DNA of 8,984 nucleotides from Peptococcaceae bacterium (GTDB lineage: Bacteria; Bacillota; Dehalobacteriia; UBA7702). The DNA is taken from positions 1 through 8,984 of the forward strand of contig DXZC01000089.1 of NCBI GenBank assembly GCA_019415505.1, in the 5' to 3' direction. Position numbers and translations under genes: made by a program. Shown here in pieces: positions 1 through 6,144 of this stretch. Numbering within the stretch: position 1 is the first letter of the stretch; each line of letters opens with the position of its first letter. The notes beneath the pieces were generated by a model. It had not been told where the DNA came from, searched no databases, and saw only the letters and a program-made list of their open reading frames with translations.

Positions 1-1221
1 TGTATAGGCCGGTAAGGGACGGTCAAAAGGGACATAAACCTGCATTTGAGCATGGGGGGCCACAGACAAAGGCTTGTGTTCCGCATCATACATTGACGTT
101 AACTCCCCAGGAATAGGCGGCTGTCCCTGGCTAGGAGTTAAAAACTCAACTTCCTCGCCTACTTTAAAGTTATTGCGTTGCTCCAAAATTAGGCAGCCGG
201 CAGTGTGGTCATAACCGCGAACCACAGCAATAAAATCGTAATTACGCACATAGCCGGAAGATTCATAGCGGTGGTCCTCCGCTTGGGGCTTGCCACTTAA
301 AAACCCAGTGGTATACTGGCGGTGGCTTACGGTGCGCAGTTCAGCCTCCCATACTGGCAAACGCTCTTTAAACTTGTGCCGCTCCTTAAAGACCGTATCA
401 ATAGCTTCCCGGTACACTTTGGTTACCACAGCTACATAATAGGAGCTTTTTACCCTGCCCTCAACTTTTAAAGACGTAATACCCAAATCCATAAGTTTAG
501 GCAAGTAGCGCAATAAATTCAAGTCCTTAGAGTTCATTATATAGCTACCCCGACTGTCCTCCTCTATAGGCAGGTACTCATTGGGACGGCTGGCCTCCAC
601 CAAGGCATATTGCCAGCGACAAGGATGAGTGCAAGCGCCCCGGTTAGAATCACGCCCAGTCAGGTAGTTGCTTAAAAGGCAGCGCCCGGAATAAGACATG
701 CACATGGCGCCATGCACAAACATCTCCAACTCACAGTCAGTTTTTTGCTTAATTTGCTCTATTTCCCCCAGGGCTAATTCCCGGGCTAACACCACCCTGG
801 TTGCCCCCAGCTTCTGCCACTGGTTAATTGCCGCGCTGTTGGTAGAATTAGCCTGAGTGCTAATATGCAGAGGAATACTGGGAGCATACTCCCGAGCCAA
901 GGAGAGCACGCCTAAATCCGAGACGATTAAAGCATGGGGCTTAATGGCTTCTAAGGCTTTAAGATAGCTGGGTAAGGCCTCAATATCGTCCTGATGAGCA
1001 AAAACATTAACGGTAACATAAACCTTAACGCCATGATTATTGCCGAGACGAACCGCTTCCTCTATTTCCTCTAAGCTAAAATTTGTACTTTTGCACCTGA
1101 GGCCAAAATCTTCGCCCCCTAAGTACACGGCATCAGCGCCATAAGCTAGGGCAAAGAGAAATTTTTCAAAATCTCCCGCTGGGGCCAATAATTCCGGCTT
1201 AACTTTTTTATTCGTTGTCAT
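1..1221 (-). CDS. trhP: U32-family protein, TrhP-like tRNA U34 hydroxylation factor (3' end cut by the window)
   Basis: The frame is open for all 407 codons to the window edge, with no stop seen. The N-terminal part contains PELLAPAGD near residue 9. A full match to the U32 signature follows at residues 166-184 (E-x-F-x2-G-A-M-C-x4-G-x-C-x-L-S). Cys174, 181, 197 and 201, the last two in NRGACTHPCRW, are the likely Fe-S ligands. KVEGRVKS lies at 252-259, and residues from about 310 on look like the U32 C-terminal beta domain. The family was named collagenase-like peptidase, but members such as E. coli TrhP (YegQ) and B. subtilis YrrN/YrrO make 5-hydroxyuridine at tRNA position 34. Its length and C-terminal domain match the long YrrO/TrhP type, so probably only a few residues are missing. 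The ATG at 1221 overlaps mltG by 14 nt and has only GGTGA, too close to it; an in-frame ATG at 1230 is an alternative start. Coupled translation with mltG is likely. The family call is firm; the hydroxylation role is by homology. Confidence 0.9.
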   Translation of the reverse strand, partial: MTTNKKVKPELLAPAGDFEKFLFALAYGADAVYLGGEDFGLRCKSTNFSLEEIEEAVRLGNNHGVKVYVTVNVFAHQDDIEALPSYLKALEAIKPHALIVSDLGVLSLAREYAPSIPLHISTQANSTNSAAINQWQKLGATRVVLARELALGEIEQIKQKTDCELEMFVHGAMCMSYSGRCLLSNYLTGRDSNRGACTHPCRWQYALVEASRPNEYLPIEEDSRGSYIMNSKDLNLLRYLPKLMDLGITSLKVEGRVKSSYYVAVVTKVYREAIDTVFKERHKFKERLPVWEAELRTVSHRQYTTGFLSGKPQAEDHRYESSGYVRNYDFIAVVRGYDHTAGCLILEQRNNFKVGEEVEFLTPSQGQPPIPGELTSMYDAEHKPLSVAPHAQMQVYVPFDRPLPAYT

Positions 1222-2212
1222 ATTCACCATTTTCAATGGCGGCTTTAGCCGCAAGATGTTCTTCATAGGTAGTGGTAAAAATATGGGCCCCATTGGGCTT
1301 GGCCACAAAATAGAGATAATCTGTGGCCGCCGGATACATTGCCGCCGCCAATGAGTCATAGCCAGGGCAAGCTATGGGAGTTGGGGGCAAACCTTCATGT
1401 ATATAGGTGTTGTAAGGAGACTGAATTTGCACATCCTCATTGCTGAGAACCGGCTTAACCTCACCTAAGGCGTACTGTACTGTAGCGCAGCTTTGGAGAA
1501 GCATAGCTTGGTTCAAGCGGTTATAGAATACCCCGGCAATCACGGGCCTGTCCTCCTCGACTACAGCCTCTTTCTCCACGATAGAAGCCATTTTTACCCA
1601 ATCGTAGACGCTGCGGCCGTCGGCTTGGAGCTGCGCCCGCCATTCATCAGAAAATACGGAGTCAAATTGGGCCAGCATAGTACGGATTACCGTTTCCGCG
1701 TTGGCGGATTCTTCAAAATAATAGGTTTCCGGATAAAGAAAACCCTCCAATCTACTGGCAGTTCCCTTGGCTGGCAAGTAATCGTAGTCATAATCACCAT
1801 TCTCCACCGCCTGGTTAAACTCCTCGGCTGTACAAATGCCAGCCTCAGTTAAAACCGCCGCGATTTGGGCCAAGTTATAACCCTCGGGTATGGTAACTTT
1901 TAACTCAGCTAATTCACCGCCTTGATTTAATTCCGCCGCCACATCAGCCATGGCGTACTTGCCGTCAAAGGTATAGGTACCGGCTTTAAAGCCCGATCCC
2001 TCGCCGGAGGTCTTTAAATACACCTTAAAAGCCAGTTCACTGCGGATTACGCCCTCATCTTTTAAAATAGAGCCGATTTCCGCAGAGGTAGACGATTCGG
2101 GAATCTTAACATTAGCTTCGTTTACCGTTACAGGTGACAAATAAAGGTACATAGTTATGGCAACTATAATTGCCATAACTAAAATAATTAGGGGTATTAC
2201 TATTTTTTTCAT
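1208..2212 (-). CDS. mltG: endolytic murein transglycosylase MltG (YceG-like)
   Basis: A 334-residue membrane-anchored enzyme that cuts nascent peptidoglycan glycan strands outside the membrane and is thought to limit strand length. Residues 4-25 form one N-terminal transmembrane helix. A LysM-like region follows (about 30-110, including VTIPEGYNLAQIAAVL). The catalytic YceG domain has LEGFLYPETYYF (155-166), MASIVEKEA (208-216, where Glu215 matches the catalytic Glu of E. coli MltG), VFYNRL, LQSCATVQYALG (239-250), SPYNTYIHEGLPPTPIACPG (265-284) and YLYFVAKPNGAHIFTTTYEEH (299-319). Length is normal. The start has AAGGA eight nucleotides upstream. B. subtilis YrrL sits in the same neighbourhood. 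The gene lies 242 nt below the VanW gene with its own candidate promoter, and its end overlaps the U32 start by 14 nt. In pneumococcus the homologue MpgA acts as a muramidase, so the exact bond cut here is not settled by sequence. Confidence 0.96.
   Translation of the reverse strand: MKKIVIPLIILVMAIIVAITMYLYLSPVTVNEANVKIPESSTSAEIGSILKDEGVIRSELAFKVYLKTSGEGSGFKAGTYTFDGKYAMADVAAELNQGGELAELKVTIPEGYNLAQIAAVLTEAGICTAEEFNQAVENGDYDYDYLPAKGTASRLEGFLYPETYYFEESANAETVIRTMLAQFDSVFSDEWRAQLQADGRSVYDWVKMASIVEKEAVVEEDRPVIAGVFYNRLNQAMLLQSCATVQYALGEVKPVLSNEDVQIQSPYNTYIHEGLPPTPIACPGYDSLAAAMYPAATDYLYFVAKPNGAHIFTTTYEEHLAAKAAIENGEYDNE
1239..1252 (-). other. small hairpin just upstream of the U32 start
   Basis: On the minus strand GCGGC-TAAA-GCCGC is a perfect 5-bp stem with a 4-nt loop. 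It lies inside the last codons of mltG, 17 nt before the ATG at 1221 and 8 nt before the alternative ATG at 1230. It could influence coupled translation of the U32 gene, but it may equally be a chance outcome of the Ala codons it covers. Confidence 0.3.
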
Positions 2213-2247
2213 AATAATTTCCTTATAATTCCTTTAATTTAAGGCGC

Positions 2248-2333
2248 CAGCTTGTCCTCGTCTAGTCTATGCTATTAAGCTTTAAAATAATGTCCAAGGC
2301 CGAACCGGAAAGGCACGGCCTCAGAACAAGCTG
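2248..2333 (-). promoter_or_regulatory. two-stem structured leader upstream of mltG
   Basis: On the minus strand CAGCTTGTTC (2324-2333) can pair with GGACAAGCTG (2248-2257) over 10 bp with one G-U pair. Inside it, CTGAGGCCG (2316-2324) pairs with CGGCCTTGG (2294-2302) over 9 bp with two G-U pairs and a 13-nt loop. The two stems share one C, so they can stack. A weak T-rich run (TTATTTT) follows the inner stem, so that stem alone could act as a modest terminator or attenuator. The element begins about 8 nt after a good -10 box, so it would be the 5' end of an mltG transcript. I do not recognise it as a known riboswitch or T-box. Confidence 0.45.
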
Positions 2334-2340
2334 ATTCCTC

Positions 2341-2370
2341 ATTATATTTTACAGTCCCCAGGATAAACAA
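2341..2370 (-). promoter_or_regulatory. candidate sigma-A-type promoter for mltG and the U32 gene
   Basis: A perfect TATAAT -10 box (2341-2346) is preceded, after an 18-bp spacer, by a partial -35 box TTGTTT (2365-2370). It sits in the 242-nt gap between the VanW stop and the mltG start, which otherwise holds no gene. The predicted start of transcription falls next to the structured element at 2248-2333. The -10 is strong and the -35 weak, so this is a prediction only. Confidence 0.45.
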
Positions 2371-2454
2371 TTTTCCCGGCAAGACAAATAATTTCTCAAT
2401 AAGTAAGCTACATTACCAGTTATCTGATAATCAGACGCTAAATGGTTTTTAACC

Positions 2455-3954
2455 TCAAGGCCCCACGGCCACAATACGCTTTTGGGCTGAATAAATGTCG
2501 TGATTAACAGTCTCCGATGATATTTCCGCGCCATTTGCATCGTACACTTTTTTATAGAGATAACTTTCTAAACCCCGTCCCCCGGAGGATTGTACCCTTG
2601 TTTCACCAGAAGCCAAGGAAGAATCGGTGACTGTTTCTGTGGTAAAGGGGATATAGCGCACTACATCGGAAATAAGCTCAACATTTTGCTTATCTTCAGC
2701 ATTGCCGTACAGCGTCATGGTAATAACGCCGCCGCCGCATGTGGCATGGATGACAACAGCTGAGTCAAAATTATTTTTAAAACAGAGGTCAGAAGAACCC
2801 CAGGCTACCATAGCGTCCTGGCTAGGCGGCACATAAGCGCAGGTTAAGGTATGGTTTTTCCGTTCCGTTACCTCCAGTCCAGTGCGGAGCAAAGCGCCAT
2901 AAAGGGTTGTGCTAACCTGGCACACGCCACCGCCCAAGCCTTCCCGGTATATGCCGCTTTCAATCACCATAGCGCTGGAAAAGCCCCGGGCCGTTGTGCG
3001 TTCACCCACGGTACTGTTAAAGGAAAAGGTATCGCCAGGGTAAACTATAGTCATATCCAAATACTCCGAAGCCTTTTTCAGATTATTGGACCGCGAAGCT
3101 TGCCCGGCGTTATATTTGGTACTAAAAGAAGCCAAAACGCCATTGACATTCATAGCCTCTAAATCTTCAGTGGTTCGCTCCGGCGTGGCGTTAACATTGA
3201 CCACTAAATCCACTGTTGCCACACTGTCATCACTCAAAGCTGATAAAACCGCGGTTTTGGTGCTTTCAGCGTCCAGGGCAACCCCTTCTTCCGAAGGTAC
3301 TATATAAATAGAGCCATTCTCATCCAGAGCAAAGGAGGCGTCCTTAGCGGCAACGCCAATCTCCTCGGCAATAGCCGTTAAAACAGGGTCCATTACCGAG
3401 GCGTCAATATCCAGAGCCTCCTCAACATAGACCTTATCACGCCACAATTTTATTCTATCCTCGTAGCGTTCTAAAATATTAGCGCTATGAGTATAGGAGA
3501 CTGCCTTTTCATAAACAGCATTAGTATTTTGCTTGAGTCCCAGTTGTTCCGCAGTATAGGGCCAGGCGCTATCGCCGTACTGCAAGGTTATAACCCGCTC
3601 CAACTGGGTTTGGAACTCGCTGTCAATGGCCTCTTTAGCCTCAGCGGCGGTTAAGCCGCCTAAATCCGCTGTCATAAACCACACGTTGCCGGCTACTGTC
3701 TCATCTTTATTATCGTAATAATCATAGCCAAAAAAAGCCCCTACTGCGCTAAGTAACAAGACAAACACCACAAGAAAAGCGATAAGGCCCTTGTGGCTTT
3801 TTTTGCCGGAGCGGCCTTCCCGTCTTTCCTGCTTCATAGTGGCTTTATAATTTGCTTTAGCGGCTTTTTCCTCAGCCTTAGCTTGACGCCGCTCAGCCTT
3901 GGCAGCGTCCCTTTCCGACTGACTGCCAATTTCTGTATTTTTTTCGTCTTTCAT
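2455..3954 (-). CDS. membrane-anchored VanW-family protein with PG_binding_4 and G5-like domains
   Basis: A 499-residue protein, probably acting at the cell wall. Residues 1-55 are cytoplasmic and rich in Lys, Arg, Glu and Ala; residues 56-77 are one transmembrane helix with the rest outside. Residues about 85-260 resemble the PG_binding_4 domain usual before VanW. The VanW domain covers about 270-410: GVLASFSTKYN, the Asn-Asn-Leu-Lys-Lys-Ala helix, YPGDTFSFNSTVGERT (305-320), GGGVCQVSTTLYGALLRTGL (341-360) and KNHTLTCAYVPPSQDAMVAW. The C-terminus (about 430-499) resembles a G5 domain. VanW occurs in some vancomycin-resistance clusters, but its biochemical role is unknown and chromosomal copies like this do not imply resistance. 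The gene lies between DUF1292 and mltG, 99 nt below the former, where B. subtilis has no such gene. The ATG at 3954 has AAAGGG nine nucleotides upstream. An envelope role beside mltG is inference. Confidence 0.88.
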   Translation of the reverse strand: MKDEKNTEIGSQSERDAAKAERRQAKAEEKAAKANYKATMKQERREGRSGKKSHKGLIAFLVVFVLLLSAVGAFFGYDYYDNKDETVAGNVWFMTADLGGLTAAEAKEAIDSEFQTQLERVITLQYGDSAWPYTAEQLGLKQNTNAVYEKAVSYTHSANILERYEDRIKLWRDKVYVEEALDIDASVMDPVLTAIAEEIGVAAKDASFALDENGSIYIVPSEEGVALDAESTKTAVLSALSDDSVATVDLVVNVNATPERTTEDLEAMNVNGVLASFSTKYNAGQASRSNNLKKASEYLDMTIVYPGDTFSFNSTVGERTTARGFSSAMVIESGIYREGLGGGVCQVSTTLYGALLRTGLEVTERKNHTLTCAYVPPSQDAMVAWGSSDLCFKNNFDSAVVIHATCGGGVITMTLYGNAEDKQNVELISDVVRYIPFTTETVTDSSLASGETRVQSSGGRGLESYLYKKVYDANGAEISSETVNHDIYSAQKRIVAVGP

Positions 3955-3961
3955 ATTTCAC

Positions 3962-3973
3962 ACCCTTTCGGGT
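3962..3973 (-). promoter_or_regulatory. GAAA-loop hairpin holding the VanW-gene Shine-Dalgarno sequence
   Basis: On the minus strand ACCC-GAAA-GGGT forms a 4-bp stem closed by a GNRA-type tetraloop. The only plausible ribosome binding site for the VanW gene (AAAGGG, 3963-3968) uses bases of the loop and the 3' arm of this stem, so folding would partly hide it. The stem is short and may be weak in the cell. Confidence 0.35.
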
Positions 3974-3984
3974 TTTTTTAGATT

Positions 3985-4012
3985 ACCGTTCATCTCTATC
4001 TCGTGCAACGGT
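3985..4012 (-). repeat. inverted repeat in the DUF1292-VanW gap
   Basis: ACCGTT (4007-4012 on the minus strand) and AACGGT (3985-3990) are perfect 6-bp arms separated by 16 nt. They lie in the 99-nt gap before the VanW gene and could form an mRNA hairpin ahead of the small tetraloop hairpin at 3962-3973. No T-run follows on the minus strand, so it is not a terminator. The repeat may be chance. Confidence 0.25.
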
Positions 4013-4053
4013 CTTAACTGCTGTCCCAACAAAGCCCATGTTATACAGGGAGA

Positions 4054-4347
4054 TTACTCGTCATCTTCAGCCATGTAAGCGGCAGCTACCTTTTCCCATT
4101 CATCATCATCTTCAATATCTACAAGTAATTCCTCGTTAGTTTTGGGATCTACTTCTAAACGAAATACCAAGGCTTCGTCCTCGTCCTCTTCACCTTCTGG
4201 CGGCGCAATAACCACGTATTCCTGTTCATCCACTTCCATGATTTCCAGAACCTCAAACTCGCGCTCCGTACCGTCCTCGTCTACCAAGGTTACTAAGTTG
4301 GTTTCATAGCCTTTTTCTTCTAATATTTCCTTCTCTTTTTCAGACAT
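4054..4347 (-). CDS. DUF1292 family acidic protein (YrzB-like)
   Basis: A 97-residue small acidic protein with about 39 Asp or Glu residues. It starts after a clear GAGGTGA ribosome binding site. The body has NLVTLVDEDGTEREFEVLEI (17-36), then EYVVIAPPEGEEDEDEALVF (43-62), FRLEVD, and the EDDDEWEKVAAAY end typical of DUF1292. The family is widespread in Bacillota beside ruvX, and B. subtilis YrzB is the positional counterpart. Its function is unknown, and no catalytic or metal-binding residues stand out. It lies 26 nt after ruvX and is probably in the same transcript. The acidic 51-58 stretch lies between predicted beta-strands and could be a basic-partner or metal-contact loop, but that is speculation. 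Confidence 0.92.
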   Translation of the reverse strand: MSEKEKEILEEKGYETNLVTLVDEDGTEREFEVLEIMEVDEQEYVVIAPPEGEEDEDEALVFRLEVDPKTNEELLVDIEDDDEWEKVAAAYMAEDDE

Positions 4348-4373
4348 TTCTTCACCTCATAATATTTTATTCA

Positions 4374-4799
4374 TTATTTTTTATTATTAGCTAAATAATC
4401 TAAATAACTTTGGAGTATTAATATAGCCGCTAAAGAATCCACAGCTTGACGCCGTTTTTCCCGACGCACATCACCCATAACCATAGCGCTTTCCGCCATT
4501 TTTGAGGTAAGGCGCTCATCCCAAAAAACAATGGGTACAGCTATTTTTTCGGCCAGGGCCGCGGCGTACTCCTTAGCCATATCGCAGGAGGGTCCTTCGG
4601 TGCCATTCATGTTTTTAGGGTACCCCACCACAACGGTTTCTACACCTTTATCATCTATTAGAGTGGAAATAACAGCAAGCTCTTGTTCTAACTTACCTTT
4701 CCGCCTAATAGTTGGCAAAGCCTGGGCTGTGAACCCCAGAGGATCTGATAGCGCTAAACCCACATTTTTAGTACCCACGTCCAAGCCCAATATCCGCAT
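4374..4799 (-). CDS. ruvX: RuvX/YqgF-family RNase H-fold nuclease (putative pre-16S rRNA nuclease / Holliday junction resolvase)
   Basis: A 141-residue protein of normal family length. It has MRILGLDVGTKNVGLALSDP (1-20, with Asp7 the first acidic active-site residue), VVVGYPKNMNGTEGP (56-70), VFWDERLTS (91-99, Asp94/Glu95) and VDSLAA (120-125, Asp121), the acidic set expected of the RNase H-like fold. E. coli YqgF is implicated in processing the 5' end of 16S rRNA, while some homologues resolve Holliday junctions; sequence cannot decide between these roles. The start has TAAGGAG 12 nt upstream, a slightly long spacing. The gene ends with tandem in-frame stops TAA-TGA. It lies 58 nt below the reductase and 26 nt above DUF1292. 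The ruvX-DUF1292 pair is conserved in Bacillota. Confidence 0.95.
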   Translation of the reverse strand: MRILGLDVGTKNVGLALSDPLGFTAQALPTIRRKGKLEQELAVISTLIDDKGVETVVVGYPKNMNGTEGPSCDMAKEYAAALAEKIAVPIVFWDERLTSKMAESAMVMGDVRREKRRQAVDSLAAILILQSYLDYLANNKK

Positions 4800-4857
4800 A
4801 AAATTTACGCTCTCCTTAGTTTATGTTCTCAACTTCCCTTTTATCTGTCGAAAAAAA

Positions 4858-5826
4858 TCAAAATATGGCAATAGCCCCCTGCTCGCAGTTATCTCTACAG
4901 TAACCGCATAAAACGCATTTCTTGGCCTCTATGTAAGCTTTATTAGTTTGGGGCGATAGTGATATGGCCCGCTGGCCGCATCGCTTTAAACAAGCGCCGC
5001 AACCCACACAGGCGTCCCCCACTGCAATATGCCGCTTTTCCACTACATAGGAGTCCAAATATTCAGCAGGCGGTTCCACACCCAAAGCCCAAGCTGTATT
5101 GATATATACCTCGGCTATACTTTTCATGCCCACAGCGAAGGAGGTCAATCCCGGCACCGCAAAAGCCCAGCGGAAGCATTGGTACGCTTCATCGCTAAGC
5201 TTACCGCCGGCCAAGGCCTTCATGCCGTAAAGACCCTTACCTTGGGCAGCGGCATATTCAATGGCTTGCAGCATATCATCACGGCTGCCGTCAATAATGC
5301 CATGGCCATAACGGTTGATAATGGGGTGAATCACATCTATTTCCGGTAAATCCGCCGCCGCCATAACACCGGCAACAGCGTGGGTGGAAATACCTATTGC
5401 CCCTAAATTACCCTTGGCCTTTTCCTCTAATAAGAACTCCAAAGCCTCATAATGCCCTTTAATAGTCAGGGCGCTTTCCTGCTCATGCAGGAGAAAAATA
5501 TCCAATTTATCCCGGTCTAATTCCCGCCGAGCCTCCTCAAAAGCGGTAGCCATTAGTTGACGGTTCCAGGCATATGATTTTGTGGTTATATAGACAGGCG
5601 ACTGCCACCCCTTGAGGGCTTCCCGAATATAGGGGTAAGTTTCGTAGCATTGGGCTGTGTCAATCAGATTAACACCTTGTTCCAAGGCTGCCCTAATAAC
5701 ATCAGCCCCCTGGGACACAGGTAAATTTTTATGTACCGGCCCAATAGTCAGGGCGCCAAAGGCAATAGGGCTGACCATAAAGCCAGTCTTACCTAAGGGC
5801 TGCAAAGGCATCTTAGTCACAGGCAT
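4858..5826 (-). CDS. aldo/keto reductase fused to a C-terminal double [4Fe-4S] ferredoxin domain
   Basis: A 322-residue cytoplasmic oxidoreductase. Residues about 6-255 are an aldo/keto reductase TIM barrel with the catalytic tetrad in place: Asp56 and Tyr61 (LIDTAQCYETYP), Lys83 (YITTKSYAW) and His114 (LDIFLLHEQES). GAIGISTH (142-149) is the usual strand motif. Residues 273-283 (CVGCGACLKRC) and 304-314 (CVLCGYCRDNC) give two complete C-x2-C-x2-C-x3-C sets, enough for two [4Fe-4S] clusters. The Pro that normally follows the last Cys is replaced (by Gly and Glu). The domain suggests electrons come from or go to ferredoxin rather than only NAD(P)H, but substrate and electron partner cannot be read. 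The ATG at 5826 overlaps ireB by 14 nt and has GGAG only 1 nt away. A GTG at 5820 has GGAG at 7 nt and may be the true start; ATG 5811 is also possible. Confidence 0.9.
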   Translation of the reverse strand: MPVTKMPLQPLGKTGFMVSPIAFGALTIGPVHKNLPVSQGADVIRAALEQGVNLIDTAQCYETYPYIREALKGWQSPVYITTKSYAWNRQLMATAFEEARRELDRDKLDIFLLHEQESALTIKGHYEALEFLLEEKAKGNLGAIGISTHAVAGVMAAADLPEIDVIHPIINRYGHGIIDGSRDDMLQAIEYAAAQGKGLYGMKALAGGKLSDEAYQCFRWAFAVPGLTSFAVGMKSIAEVYINTAWALGVEPPAEYLDSYVVEKRHIAVGDACVGCGACLKRCGQRAISLSPQTNKAYIEAKKCVLCGYCRDNCEQGAIAIF

Positions 5827-6082
5827 GCTCCAAATAATAGCGTACTAGAACTTCAATAACATCGTCCCGCTCCACCTTTTGGATAAGGTTGCGGGCGCCA
5901 TTGTAGCCAGTTATGTAGCTGGGATCGCCAGATATGAGATAACCGGTTATTTGGTTGGTGGGAGCATAGCCTTTTTCCACCAGAGCGGCGTTAACCATCT
6001 TTATAATGGCAGGTACGTCTACCTCCTTGGAGTTATTGAATTCTACAGTTGCGTCAAATTTAATTTCGTTATCTTTGGCCAT
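5813..6082 (-). CDS. reoM: ReoM/IreB-family regulator of peptidoglycan synthesis (DUF965, UPF0297, YrzL-like)
   Basis: An 89-residue small helical protein. EKGYAPTNQITGYLISGDPS (36-55) and ARNLIQKVERDDVIEVLVRYYL (63-84) are the family hallmarks. In Listeria, ReoM controls ClpCP-dependent degradation of MurA and is phosphorylated by the PASTA kinase PrkA; in Enterococcus, IreB is phosphorylated by IreK. The phosphorylated threonine lies near the N-terminus. Here Thr12, in DATVEFN, is the best match, about five residues further in than in ReoM; the alignment is by eye. AAGGTGG stands 7 nt before the ATG. The gene has its own extended -10 promoter and heads a compact run with the reductase, ruvX and DUF1292. 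Position directly after alaS matches B. subtilis yrzL. No kinase is in the window. Confidence 0.95.
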   Translation of the reverse strand: MAKDNEIKFDATVEFNNSKEVDVPAIIKMVNAALVEKGYAPTNQITGYLISGDPSYITGYNGARNLIQKVERDDVIEVLVRYYLEHACD

Positions 6083-6122
6083 AGTTGCACCACCTTTTCT
6101 TATTTTTGTACTTAACTATTAT

Positions 6123-6131
6123 ATTATAGCA
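6123..6131 (-). promoter_or_regulatory. extended -10 promoter for ireB/reoM and the genes below it
   Basis: On the minus strand TGC-TATAAT is a perfect -10 hexamer with the TGn extension, which can work without a good -35 box. The hexamer at the expected -35 distance (17 bp) is TCACGT, a poor match. It is in the 173-nt gap between the alaS stop and the ireB start, about 41 nt above the start codon. No convincing intrinsic terminator for alaS was seen in this gap, so readthrough from alaS is also possible. Confidence 0.55.
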
Positions 6132-6144
6132 AAATTCGGTAATT

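Noticed and set aside
1493..1852. Plus-strand open frame of 119 codons inside mltG
   Set aside because: It is antisense to a well-supported gene, has no recognisable domain, and all convincing genes are on the minus strand.
2349..2540. Minus-strand open frame of 63 codons spanning the VanW gene end and the gap
   Set aside because: Out of frame with and overlapping the VanW C-terminus, no ribosome binding site, and it crosses into the promoter region.
2455..3954. VanW gene as evidence of a vancomycin-resistance cluster
   Set aside because: No vanA/H/X/S/R-type gene is present in the window; VanW-domain proteins are common chromosomal genes in Bacillota.
3962..3979. Plus-strand hairpin followed by seven Ts, resembling an intrinsic terminator
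   Set aside because: The stem is only 4 bp and no plus-strand gene ends there; the T-run is more simply part of the AT-rich VanW leader.
3980..4057. Direct repeat AGATTAC flanking the DUF1292-VanW gap, as if a target-site duplication
   Set aside because: Only 7 bp, with no terminal inverted repeats or transposase remnant between the copies; expected by chance.
4531..4911. Plus-strand open frame of 126 codons across ruvX and the reductase end
   Set aside because: Antisense shadow of two conserved genes; its translation shows no family features.
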